A stretch of 64,000 nt of DNA from Linderina pennispora. Taxonomy: Eukaryota; Kickxellomycota; Kickxellomycetes; Kickxellales; Kickxellaceae. This document shows positions 1-10,182 of this stretch, piece by piece. The stretch lies in the NCBI RefSeq assembly GCF_002104995.1, contig NW_024468266.1:123652-187651 (forward strand). The letters run 5' to 3'. How positions within the stretch are numbered: the stretch's first letter is position 1; each line of letters begins with the position of its first letter. Both the position numbers and the translations under genes were made by a program. Below the pieces are notes generated by a model. The model was not told where the DNA came from and did not search any database. It saw nothing but the letters and a program-made list of their open reading frames with translations.

Positions 1-910
1 TTTGCCCCATGCGGTACCTTGATCACTGCAGTTGACTGCCTGCACCCCATACATCGATGAACAATGCAAATTGTGTTGCTCTTTGAACTGTCGCCTCATC
101 AGACCCCACGCTGCATTTCCAGCTAAATAGCCATATAGTGCCAGCAATAGCACTGCTTCTAAGGGTGCATGCAGTGTACTCGGGGACAGCGTGTGGTTCC
201 AAATTTGCAGGGTTTCGGAAACCCATGGATCAAGACCTTTGGGCCACAAAAGCCATTCATACTATTCCAGGCGATTAACGCCACTACTTTGACGGGCACC
301 CGCCCCTTCACCTGACAACCCCTCATTCGTTCTTTCATAGCGCATATTTCATAAGCTCCATATGCGTTGTGGGAAGGTGCTTGGAGAGTAAATGTGTTAC
401 AGACAGCAGCACGAGGCTGTCTATCCAAGTGTATCGTACTTGAGACATAGCAATTCGTCTCAAAATGGATGCGGATGACTGTAGCTTCCTAAGCCATCAA
501 GGAATCACCTAGTATAGGTGTGTATGCTGCAGACAGTGTTTCTAATAAAAATATGAGTCCCATTGGAGTGGCAAGAAAGTTACCCTAACGGATCCTTCGT
601 TTTTGAGCGCCAGATAATTTCCTAATGATATGTGCGAGCTCTTATCTGAATGGCTGGTAATCAGGTGCACCACCCAAGATTCTGAATCTCCTAATTGTGC
701 TACTGGTCATTATGACCATAGACAACGACCTGGGATTCTACGCGCCTTTATGCCCAGGCACAGTAATGACCAACCCTTTACCACCATGTTGGAAGCAGCT
801 ACTATTCAGCCCTACACTACCGTTTTCACAGGTCTCCACATGTGGTCTGCCCTACAATCTTTCGTAAATTAGTGGTCCATATATACAGTTATTTGCATGA
901 TTAATGAGGG
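1..910. other. Gene-poor stretch, nothing recognised
   Basis: I see no convincing coding region, RNA gene or repeat here. Open frames on both strands are short, have no family-like motifs and overlap each other. The composition is mixed. Confidence 0.5.
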
Positions 911-1072
911 TGTTGACATTTGGGGTCTGGAGTCTCCCTGCCCCACCATAGACAAGGCCGAAACTCATACGTACAAAGGCCCAGACAGACGATCAGCCTT
1001 CCTTCTTCCCCTCAGTCGCTTTGAGAAGTTTTTTTTCATATATTCGATAACCACTCATTCCCCAGGTTGACA
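911..1072 (+). repeat. LTR-like element, copy 1
   Basis: A 162-base unit starts with TGTTGACATT and ends with GGTTGACA. It matches, in reverse complement, the 164-base unit at 29723-29886, which carries a 5-base target duplication. Shared landmarks include an ACGTACAAAGGCCCAGACAG block and an ATAACCACTCATTCCCC block near the end. The TG..CA ends and size fit a short solo LTR. No target duplication is visible here (GAGGG before, TTCCC after), so this copy may have been rearranged. Confidence 0.7.
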
Positions 1073-2489
1073 TTCCCAACCCACGGCCCTATCAGAGATC
1101 GAAGAACCCAACTGTGAAGTGCCATAGCCTTCTCCGCTGTACAAGCGAGTCATGTAAGCGGGCCATGGCACAATACAGGCAGGCCTATTCGTCTAGGCTC
1201 TTGAACCGCGATCTCGCAGCAGTTCTAAACTTCAGACTCATTTTCCAGTCACTCTGTGACTCAAGCAGTATTCCTGAACGGCTCTGTCGTTCTACGGCCA
1301 TTGCTGCCGATGCTTCCGGTACCACCCCTGCAACAAAGAGGCCGCGCAAGAGGCGTGCAGCAGCGGACTAGCACTGAAATGCCTGCGCTGAGCAGGCCAC
1401 CAAGATGGGAGATGTCCATGATCGTCATTGCACCAACAACCATCCGACACGTTCAAATGACCGGTTCGCCGTGATGCTTGTATCGACGTGCCAACCCATG
1501 CTGACTAGCAGCCGAGCTCGCATCGTGAGCAGAGCAATTCTAGTAATATAATCCTGGGACCTTTTTTGCGCCTTTCCACCCCTCTCGACAGGCCATCCAG
1601 CACATACGTTATACCTACCCTATCATAATTCTCTAACAATTGGGGAGCAGCCGAATACCTGGCCACCACTGGTAGTCGTTCGATGCCGAGCACAATTGTC
1701 TTACGTCTTTTTTGTTTTTTTCGATTGCATCTATGGCATTGCTTGTTGGCATGAGTAACCTGCAGCAGATAGAATCCTCCATCACACATGCATGCGTCCG
1801 ATCCTTGCCCCTTCCTTTGCGAGATTTTGACATAGGGAGGAAAGGGATAAAGAGTCCATGTATAATAGCTTGCGCACACACAGGTTGGCCTACCTCCTTG
1901 TATTTCCTTCGAGTTTTTCATTTTCGTGCAGTTTTTAACGGCTTGAACTATCCTCACAGAATACAGAATGGTGTGTACTATTTTGGAGTGTATGCCTGCA
2001 AACCATATTGCTGTTCGCACTGCCAGTGTTTCACCTACCCCTACGCATGCCATCCCCTGGACCATCATCAGAACCATCACCACCACTCGGCCAGCACTGC
2101 AGCCACCACTCCATGTATCCCTGCTGCTCCCTCAACTCGCATTCCCACCACCACCACTTGGGGCAGTAATGACACTGAACATAGCAGGACCGCGTATGGT
2201 ACATATACCCCTTATATCGGCTCCTAAGCCAACCACACATCCTTCCTTAGCCACTGCCCCCACTCCAGATTCTGTTGCAGATCCTTCTCGTATGCTAAGC
2301 ACTCTGAAAAACGCTACCCGCAGGCCTCCTATGAAGTTCATATTGGGGCTGAATGCTCGTAGTAGAGCTGCAGGAGAGAGCGGCGATATGGATCTTTTCA
2401 TGAGAAGAATAAAGGAAAGGATCGCTGTGTACAATGCATATGAGGATTGTTGGCATTCGGGGTTTAGAGCCCCTCTCCTAAAAATGTGA
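1073..2489. other. Inter-repeat stretch without recognisable gene
   Basis: The stretch lies between two LTR-like fragments. Open frames of about 170-190 codons exist (for example 1968-2489 on the plus strand and 1505-2086 on the minus strand), but they overlap one another and show proline/threonine-rich or arbitrary composition. I recognise no domain. It could be internal sequence of a decayed retroelement. Confidence 0.35.
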
Positions 2490-2610
2490 TTGAGAAGAAG
2501 AAGGAAAACTGACCGCTTGTCTGAGCATTTGTACGTACGCGTTTTGGCCCTGCCTATGGTGGCGAAGCTATTTCCATATACCCAATAACCGCTCATCCCT
2601 TAGGTTAACA
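2490..2610. repeat. Chimeric LTR fragment, copy 2
   Basis: The first part (about 2490-2561) matches the plus strand of the solo LTR at 29723-29886, around the GTACGTA..CTATGGTGGCG block. The last part (about 2565-2610, ending GGTTAACA) matches the opposite strand of the same LTR. The two halves are therefore in opposite orientation. This points to an inversion breakpoint or a head-to-head join of two LTR fragments. Confidence 0.6.
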
Positions 2611-3599
2611 GGATAGCGTGGCCGAACCCCTAGCGACACACAGCAGTAAGCAGGCCACTCGATTGGCACAAAATCGCTCCTGTCGTTGCCGGACCAGGGG
2701 TTGGAAAGTGAGATCAGCGAAGACTTTGCGGCAAACAGCGACTATGGTTATATGCCAAAAGGCCCCAATAGCTTGACATTCCACTTGATCCGTACCAACA
2801 GATGCGTAAGATCGGCTCAAGATGAGTTTAGGGCGTACTGATCGGGTGGGTGGTGTAGACAAGACTACATGATAATATCAGGGACGACAGCCCCGGACGA
2901 GCAAATGTATTAATTTGAAATACAGTATGTATTGTGAATCTGAAGAGCGATGCAGAGGATCTCAAATTGGGTGCCAGCAAGGGTTACTCCTCAGTGTCTC
3001 CGATGAGTACCAGCAGGGTGGTGTGATGTCCCAGACAGTAGCCTGTAACAGGGGTATCCAAGGATGCTTTTTTTGCCTTTGCCAGCTACAATACAGCAAC
3101 AGCAGAGCAACTGGTGATTTCCACATCCTTGTGTGGCAAAAATGGTCATTCCTCTTTCAGACCCTCTCACTTCTCTTTCTTAGTCTTCAAACCAAACATA
3201 TTATTTCAAATCCTCCTTACACTAAAAGTAGTGGGATCTCTGTTTGTTTCCATGGCCAAATGTATGTCGACGTCTATCACAATACTGGTGTGTGCTAAGC
3301 CGAGGGCACAGCAGGTGGAGCATATTTGGCTATAGTTTGCGCTGATGATGCTAACTTTTAGACTAATGTCAGGATACAATCATAGATCTATTCGGTATCT
3401 ATTAGCAGTACTAGCAAGCTCTGGTGGCAGTGTTTGGGTGAGTTTACAGGAACAAGCGCCGAGCAAGAGTGTTACCATATGCTCTGTTTTTTGTTTGGGC
3501 GAGCCGATGTCACAGGCAGCATACTGTACTTGTGTTTATACCATTGGCGTTGTCATAAACATGTCTGCTGATGTAATAAACATCACCAGGCTATGGCTT
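2611..3599. other. Intergenic, nothing recognised
   Basis: Short overlapping open frames are present without domain-like sequence. No RNA gene, tandem repeat or promoter-like element stands out. Confidence 0.45.
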
Positions 3600-3852
3600 T
3601 GTATTGTTGTGTTTGTTGAATGTGTGGGGATTTTAAAGGTTGTATTTAATACTGAAGAAAAGAGAGAAAAGGGAATAGACGAGTTGCGCAGGGGAGTTTT
3701 CAATACGGCCGTCTGTGCAACTTATCAGAGGCTAGAACCTACCTCCATATTGTAGGCTGTAGCGGGGCTCTCGTTAGCGCCTGGCTTGCTGTCGCCTGAT
3801 TCTGCTGGCATGCTGGCGTCAGGGACAGCCGCAGCGGGCGCGCAACAGTATT
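3600..3852 (+). repeat. Dispersed repeat, CpG-rich copy
   Basis: About 250 bases align along their length with 44793-45046, sharing blocks such as TTTAATACTGAAGAAAAGAG and CTGTGCAACTT. This copy keeps about a dozen CG dinucleotides. In the other copy nearly all of these are TG, CA or TA. The family is not recognised. The repeat could be part of a longer mobile element whose ends I cannot place. Confidence 0.7.
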
Positions 3853-5158
3853 CCCTTACGTTGGCCGTAGGCCTATATGGTGGGGGCTTGTGTGGTACAT
3901 GGAAGCCCTGAAAAGACGTCACGGAGGAATCACTGGTCAATAGGCAGAAATCTAATCAGTAGAAATCAGCCAATTGAATTTGATCAGCGCTAAATCCTGA
4001 TCAGCCTCAACCAAGAATGGGCGCAGTGGTTGCTTGCCTGAAAGCGTGGGCCAACGTGCCCCTGTTGATTGGTCACGGCCCAGGGGCAAACAATAGACGC
4101 CGGAGAGGCCAGGTACGTCAACGTGACATGCACTAGCTGCTGGCAAGGGGTGTGGACTGTGCATGGCGTGCGTCACCTATGCGTAAAGCAATAAGCCACG
4201 ACAATTACAAAATATAAGAAGCGTCGCTGCTTTTGTGTTGCTAGAGCCGGATCACGGGCTCCTGCAGCCAGCAGTAGTAGCCATGTCCCGCCAGATCACC
4301 GAGCCCAGTCTTGGGGATGCGCCTGCGCGCTGGATATTTGAGGAAAAAGTCTATGCACATTCACGGGCATCCGCACAGGCGTTTGCCCATTCTCCCCTGC
4401 CACCCCAACACTGACCAGAGTGGACCGCGTTTCCTTTAACGGCGTGAACTCCACTTTCAATCCGTTCGCACGGCCACAGCAGACAGATAGGATATTCTGC
4501 GTGGAACGGATATTACCCTTGCAGCCAGTTACCGGGAGTTGCCAGAATTTCGCTATATATCCCGCCGATTTCGAATAGCAGATGGGGACCGCGCTGTCCG
4601 GGGGTTGGGTGGAACCCGAACGCTGGTGCGCTGCCTGCACCGCCTGCAGTGTGCGTCGAGTGTTGGTGCTGGCAGAAAGTCACGAAATATGGCCTGAGCT
4701 TATCGCAGGCACACTCGGGCGGGAGATGCATTAGTAATGATAAAAAAAAGTGGTAGGGGATTGAAGGACGCACATCCCCGCCCAGCCGCAGAACAGTGCA
4801 GAAGGAACTGCGACATGCGAATGATGATAAGCCTGCGTGTGCGCGCGAAACAGGTTTTTAGGAGAATTACAGGCAGACATGGACGAAATTCTCCTATCGA
4901 CGGCTTCTTTCTGGCCAATGGCCGCAGCCAGCAGCGCAGTTGATGGCGACGATAAGGCGGAGAAAGCGAGGCGTTGTGGTCATGCTGGCAGATTTTCTGC
5001 AACCGCGGACACTGGGCTGGCCTAAGCAAGCGGGAGCGTGCGCATATCACTCGGTGTTAGGAATATTTACTCTGCCCTCTGACAAATGCCAAATATGTGG
5101 CCTGTGAATCCCTCGAAAAAAACTCTTGGCCACAGACAGGAATCCACTTTTTCGGAGA
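3853..5158. other. GC-rich upstream region without clear gene
   Basis: Composition rises to the level of the gene-rich core, but only open frames below about 120 codons are present, all overlapping and motif-free. Most probably this is the distal upstream region of the small gene at 5289. I see no tRNA or rRNA. Confidence 0.4.
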
Positions 5159-5165
5159 TATAAAA
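5159..5165 (+). promoter_or_regulatory. TATA box of the small gene at 5289
   Basis: TATAAAA lies 124 bases upstream of the ATG at 5289, followed by a pyrimidine-rich leader. The spacing suits a fungal TATA promoter. Confidence 0.5.
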
Positions 5166-5288
5166 GTCGCGGCTGGGCTGCTCTCGCCCTTCTCCTCTGC
5201 TAGACTCCAGAAAAACTGACAGCCTTTCCCTCCTCTCCATTCTTTTCACCCGCTCCACAGTTTCGTATTCCCAGCAAAATACCCGGCA

Positions 5289-5561
5289 ATGGATTTCTTC
5301 AAGCCCAGCTCTGTCTCCTACCAGCCGCACATGCGCCGCCGTTCGTCGGTGTCGTCGAGCGGGTCGTCGGCTGCTGCCGACTCCCTGCTGTCGTCGCCTG
5401 TGTCCCTGACTGCGCCCTCACTGCCAGCAGTTGAGCGCGTCCTGGGATACACGTATGTGTGCGAGGGGTGCGGGTTCGGCACCAATCTGCTGTCATCGTA
5501 CATGCCGCACATCTCGAACCCGTGCGACCAGCCTGTCAAGATTTCGTGGGGCAAGCTCTGA
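5289..5561 (+). CDS. Small Ser-rich protein with Cys/His cluster (hypothetical)
   Basis: This is a 90-residue protein of unknown function. The first half is basic and serine-rich (MRRRSSVSSSGSSAAAD, about residues 14-30), resembling a disordered phosphorylated segment. The second half carries CEGCGFG followed by a His and a Cys about 17 and 21 residues later, a possible CxxC..H..C zinc-binding arrangement. A TATA box and pyrimidine-rich leader precede the ATG. There is no signal peptide or membrane segment. The call rests on promoter context, codon use like neighbouring genes and the metal-ligand-like pattern. A further exon cannot be excluded because the protein ends soon after the putative zinc site. 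Confidence 0.5.
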   Translation: MDFFKPSSVSYQPHMRRRSSVSSSGSSAAADSLLSSPVSLTAPSLPAVERVLGYTYVCEGCGFGTNLLSSYMPHISNPCDQPVKISWGKL

Positions 5562-6371
5562 GATGCGCGACAAACGAGATAGCCGGACAAAAAGAGTCGC
5601 TGCACTTGTACTGTAATAACACGGGAGGAAATATCCTTCCCCTTGATGCGGGTAACTTCACACTCTCTTTCCAAGCGCCAGCAGCGACATGTCTGCCAGG
5701 CCCAAATATCCAGCATGCTTTTCTTTCGCGGATACACGCAGTATCCGCCCCATTCCCCTCTTGTAACTTTATTCTCACCAGACTGACTAATAATAAATGC
5801 TCGCACCATATGTCTTCTGGCGACATCTGTTACTGCCTCGCCCAGCGTAATCCCACAGCGGACACATGTTCTGAGACATTCGAGCGTTTTTGGGCACAGT
5901 GAAATGTGTTTGTGTGCAAACACAGACCGTGCATGTCTGACAATTGCCTATACGTTGTCAATGTCTCGTTGCCACGCCACGCTGCCTTGCAACTTATCAG
6001 TTGCTTTTAGCCACACAAGGAAAAGAAAAGCGGCAGCCAAAGGGCGATAAGGCGGCTGGGAAAGCTTTTTTTTTTCTCGTTATTCGCGCGTGCGCCGATT
6101 CTCTCCACCGGGTGCCTGGGAACTGCGGGATCCATGAGCCTGCTGGGAATCGGCCAGTCCCCAATCGCCAGAGCAGGTGATCCAATCCGCGGTAATACCC
6201 GCGGCGCGCCAATAGAATTAAATCACCGTTTTAAACGAAAATATGGCCAAAAATTTTCAAAAAAAAAAACGACAGCTTAAAAACCTCCCAGGCGCAAGGC
6301 AGTGCTGCCCTCTCTACTCTTCACAGACCGTCTTCACCTCCATTCTCTTTACACACATACATATCATAAAA
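5562..6371. promoter_or_regulatory. Intergenic and promoter region of the nucleolin-like gene
   Basis: I see no coding potential here. The last 130 bases before the ATG at 6372 contain an A-tract (about 6260-6270) and a pyrimidine-rich leader, typical of a highly expressed fungal gene. Confidence 0.4.
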
Positions 6372-7801
6372 ATGGCCGGCAAGTCTACCAGCAAGCACTC
6401 CAAGAAGGACAGATCAGCCAGCAAGGTAAGCACACATGGCACTACCGATCTGCTATGCCATCTTGATCCGAGTTCAATTGTACTGAATATGAATCCAAAC
6501 TGTAATGCGCGTAGGCTGAGAAGAAGTCCAAGAAGAAGGAGGTCGCCAAGAAGCAGGAGCAGGCTTCGAGTTCCTCGGATTCATCCGATTCGTCTGATTC
6601 GTCTGATTCGTCCGACTCTGACAGCTCTGACAGCTCTGACAGCTCCGACTCTGAGCCTGAGACTAAGGCCGAGTCCAGCAGCTCCAGCTCCAGCTCCAGC
6701 TCCAACTCTAGCTCCAGCTCCAGCTCCAGCTCTGATTCCGACAGCTCTGACAGCTCCGACTCTGACAGCGAGTCCGAGTCCGAGGAGGAGAAGAAGGAGG
6801 AGAAGAAGGAAGAGTCTAGCTCCAGCAGCTCTGACTCGTCTGACAGCGAGTCCGAGTCCGAGTCCGAGTCCGAGGAGTCCGACGAGAAGGAGGAGTCCAG
6901 CGACAACAAGCGCAAGGCTTCGTCTGAGGAGGACGAGGCAGAGGTTGAGGAGGATGCCTCGACCAAGCGCCCCAAGAGCGATGACGCCGAGTCGACGACG
7001 ACCGTCTTCACAGCCAACCTTCCGTTCGGCCTGGATGATGAGACCCTCAAGCAGTCGTTCGCCGACTTTGGCTCGGTCACCGACGCGTATGTTGCGCGCC
7101 TTCCCAACGGCCGTGCCCGCGGCTTCGGCTACGTCGACTTCACGACCACCGAGGAGCGCGATTCGGCTCTTAACGCCGGCGCCATCGAGATCGAGGGCCG
7201 CGAGGTGCGCATCGAGGAGAGCAACAAGACTGCCACTGCCCACCGTGCCCGCGCCGAGGCCGACGCCCAGCGCCAGGAGAGCGAGCCGTCGACCACGCTG
7301 TTCATTGGCAACCTCTCGTTCCAGACGTCCGAGGACTCGATCCGCGCTGCGTTTGCCGAGTGCGGTACCATCACTGACATCCGCCTCGCCACCGACCGCG
7401 ATACCGGCCGCCCCAAGGGATTCGGCCATATCCAGTTCTCGACTGTTGAGGAGGCCCAGGAGGCCATGAAGTGGAACCAGTCGGAGCTCGACGGCCGTAC
7501 CATCCGTCTTGACTACGCGCAGGGCCGTCAGGGCGGCGGTGGTCGCGGCGGCTTCGGCGGCGGCCGTGGCGGCTTCGGCGGCCGTGGTGGTCGTGGTGGA
7601 TTCGGTGGAGGTCGTGGCGGCTTTGGCGGTCGCGGCGGCGGCCGCGGTGGATTTGGTGGCCGTGGTGGAGGTCGTGGTGGATTCGGCGGCCGTGGTGGAG
7701 GCCGTGGTGGATTCGGCGGTGGTCGCGGCGGCTTCGGTGGAGGCCGTGGTGGCTACAGCCGCGACGCTGCGCCGTCGGGCAACAAGATCACCTTCGACTA
7801 G
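6372..7801 (+). CDS. Nucleolin-like protein (Nsr1/Gar2 type), two exons
   Basis: The protein is a nucleolar factor for rRNA processing and small-subunit assembly, by analogy with yeast Nsr1, fission yeast Gar2 and nucleolin. Exon 1 is 6372-6425 and exon 2 is 6515-7801, joined in phase 0 across a GTAAGC..GCGTAG intron of 89 bases, giving 446 residues. The order is a Lys-rich start, a long acidic Ser/Asp/Glu tract (about residues 35-170, CK2-type sites), RRM1 (about 181-255, RGFGYVDF as RNP1), RRM2 (about 277-350, LFIGNL as RNP2 and KGFGHIQF as RNP1), and an RGG/GGF-rich tail (about 358-440) that is a likely arginine-methylation target. This order is diagnostic of the family. The long minus-strand open frames opposite the Ser/Asp tract are composition artefacts. 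Confidence 0.93.
6426..6514 (+). other. Intron of the nucleolin-like gene
   Basis: The intron is 89 bases with GTAAGC at the 5' end and CGTAG at the 3' end, in phase 0. Removing it joins a Lys-rich exon 1 to the Lys/Glu-rich start of exon 2. Confidence 0.85.
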
Positions 7802-8148
7802 TTCACAAAATACTACGCTATCTGTCTTTATACAGCACCATTCTCCCTTTCCATATATCCTCTCGTTTCGTGTTTAAAATAACAAATGTTGATCTCAAAT
7901 GCGGCTGGCAACAAGCAGATCCAGGACTTGGTGGATGACTGGATGGTCCATATGGTACGGAGGCAAAGGGTACATTTGAAACTAGTGACTGGTATGCAGC
8001 AATGGCACTGGCTGCAAAAGCAAGTGCTGGTATCAGAACATGTCCTCATAGACTGCACAGTCTACGCACATTCTGGCATTTCCTTTATATGCACGGCCTG
8101 CCCTCTCGGCTCATGGGTATGGATTAGAGCTCATGCTGCCGACTGCAA
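7802..8148. other. Convergent 3' region
   Basis: This is the shared 3' region of the nucleolin-like gene (plus) and the phosphoesterase gene (minus). The first 80 bases are AT-rich and pyrimidine-rich. I see no further gene. Confidence 0.5.
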
Positions 8149-9450
8149 CTAAACAATATAGTAGACTGCTAGGCACGCAATGTACGTGGGCAGTGCAACA
8201 ACGGCAACGTCGCGCATTGTGATGCCCACCTTACGCACTAGCCCGTGCATGCCCCAGTGTCTTGGATGCCTGTCTAAAGAAGTAGGAGGCGGAAGCCTGA
8301 CAGGCATATACTCTGCATCGCTTCCTTGCTTGGAGTGCCACCACTGCCGCAGCCCGCGCGTTTCCCAGTAGCACACAGCAACGACCACCAGCAGCGACAG
8401 CACAAAGCTCGCAATATACACCTTGTAGATGCCGAGCTGGTAGGGCAAGTAGCAGTTGGTGACATAAAACTCTGGCGCCCTGCCTGTGGAGTTGTCGCCC
8501 GGATACAGGGTCATTAGGCCATAGCTCGCAATGGGCACGCCGCTGGCCCACCCAAACGCGCCAATGGTGTACTCTGTCGCTGCTTTGCCTCTATGTGTCG
8601 GGTGCTGGATAGTGCACGTGTCGTGGTCGTCGCCGCTAAACACCGCGGTGGGCGCTATCGACTCAAGCAGGTATTCGGTCGTGTTCTGGAACAGCTGGTC
8701 GCGGAACTGGTACCCACGGCGGTTTTTCAGGTATTTTGTGCTTGCCTGCCGCAGCGGCCCACAGTATGTCTCTGCCGGCCGCCACATAGGCACGTGTGTG
8801 AACAACAGGCGTGGGCTGCTGGCCGGGGCTGCTGCCAGGCGCTCGACCAGATCACGGCTGGAGCGGTTGACACGGCCCAGGTCGCTCTCGAGTGTCAGCG
8901 TGTCGAGCAAAATGACTTCGTGGTCTGCAATGTGCAGGACCTGGTTTGTCGGGCCCACGTATTTGTGGAAGCGCTCCAGCGCGCTGTCAACAACAGTGTT
9001 GCCAATGCCGATATCGTGATTCCCTGCCATGTCATACACCTTCATGCTACCAGGACTCCGATTGCGGAACAATGCTTTGTACCTGTCATACTCTTCATGC
9101 CAGTCACTGTCGTTCCACTCGCGTGCGCCGTCCATCAGGTCTCCCAGGAAAATGACTGTATCTGGCTCTCGTAGCATTTGCAAGAAGATGTACGACTTTT
9201 TGATGTATATGTCGGTGAAGAACTCGACGACGCGAAGAAGGACCCCTGTCTGGTTGTACGAGTAGTGGTCGACAATTTGCGGGTCAGCGACAATAGCAAC
9301 GCGGGCAGGCTCGACACCGCCCTTCTGAGCAGATGTCGGCCACCTGCACGACTGAACATGCCAGTAGTAGAGAAATATCTCGCCTATCAGCAGTGTGACC
9401 ACCCAGTACCAACGAAGGAGCCGTGTCGTCGAGCTCCGGATGCGTATCAT
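8149..9450 (-). CDS. Ted1/Cdc1/PGAP5-type metallophosphoesterase
   Basis: This 433-residue membrane phosphoesterase resembles the Cdc1/Ted1/PGAP5 (MPPE1) family. These ER or early Golgi enzymes remove ethanolamine phosphate from GPI-anchor glycans so that GPI proteins can exit the ER. The sequence shows an N-terminal membrane anchor (about residues 12-30), then the calcineurin-like metal motifs in order: ADPQ (about 55-58), GDLMDG (about 98), GNHD (about 141), THVP and GDDHD (about 262). Two C-terminal hydrophobic segments (about 335-355 and 415-433) follow. The gene is intronless and intact, and the length fits the family. Substrate is inferred from family; Cdc1 and Ted1 branches were not separated. 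It may act on the GPI protein encoded at 23333. Confidence 0.88.
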   Translation of the reverse strand: MIRIRSSTTRLLRWYWVVTLLIGEIFLYYWHVQSCRWPTSAQKGGVEPARVAIVADPQIVDHYSYNQTGVLLRVVEFFTDIYIKKSYIFLQMLREPDTVIFLGDLMDGAREWNDSDWHEEYDRYKALFRNRSPGSMKVYDMAGNHDIGIGNTVVDSALERFHKYVGPTNQVLHIADHEVILLDTLTLESDLGRVNRSSRDLVERLAAAPASSPRLLFTHVPMWRPAETYCGPLRQASTKYLKNRRGYQFRDQLFQNTTEYLLESIAPTAVFSGDDHDTCTIQHPTHRGKAATEYTIGAFGWASGVPIASYGLMTLYPGDNSTGRAPEFYVTNCYLPYQLGIYKVYIASFVLSLLVVVAVCYWETRGLRQWWHSKQGSDAEYMPVRLPPPTSLDRHPRHWGMHGLVRKVGITMRDVAVVALPTYIACLAVYYIV

Positions 9451-10182
9451 AAAGAGTTAGTTGCCCTGGACGGCTGTGCACAGGTAAAAATGGAGGATGC
9501 GAGGGGGTGCAGAGGCAGTATAGAAGTACAGTTTAGGGAAAAGGCAAGGCAAGAGGGGCCGGCAAAGTGATAATGGAGTAGAGCGGTGTGCTAGACTCGG
9601 CGCTAGAAATGTAATGAATTTTCAGCCAGAACCGCCGGCCGCTTTCTGTCCTACTGCTCCCACTCACATCTACTTCTCCATGCCACTCATGCATGCAGTA
9701 GCGAAGACGCTGGACTTTCGACAGCAAATGATTTGCGCATGGGACGAACGAGTGGGGCAAAATAATGCTGTTTGTGTGAACGCTGCATCTGCGTGTCACG
9801 CCGGCCCACATTGGCCAGACACTGCCTGGTTTTCTGTCGCGGGCCCAGCAGAGGCACCGCCGCCTTGCTGCCAGACTGCAAAGCAGGCTTCTGGACATCC
9901 AGATCCATGGGCTGGCAAATAGCCCCACTGGCTCCTGGCGCGCCAGTGGTTGCCTCCTCAGCTTGAGCACTAGGCACGCTGGTGCCAAGCGTTCCCCGTG
10001 CCACTGGCACCATGTTCTAGAAGGTGATGAGGATTTGCCGACCTCTTTGGCACACCCTTTGTTGGGGTGCACCGTCGCCAGCCAGAGCTTGGCGGTTTCA
10101 CCAATGCTGCAGTCCTAGAGCGGGGTGATCGTCGATGGAATATTATTTTAAAAACGGTCAGCTTTTGCTATGGTGGTGTGTT
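9451..10182. other. Intergenic between two minus-strand genes
   Basis: The stretch should contain the promoter of the phosphoesterase gene and the terminator of the ligase gene. GC-rich overlapping frames up to about 180 codons are present, but none has domain-like sequence. Confidence 0.45.

Noticed and set aside
1968-2489. 173-codon frame between two LTR fragments, possible Gag
   Set aside because: No zinc knuckle, protease or reverse-transcriptase motif, and it overlaps other frames of similar length.
6442-7429. Long minus-strand open frames of 221 and 282 codons opposite the nucleolin-like gene
   Set aside because: They mirror the low-complexity Ser/Asp/Glu tract and RRM codons of the plus-strand gene and have no independent motifs.
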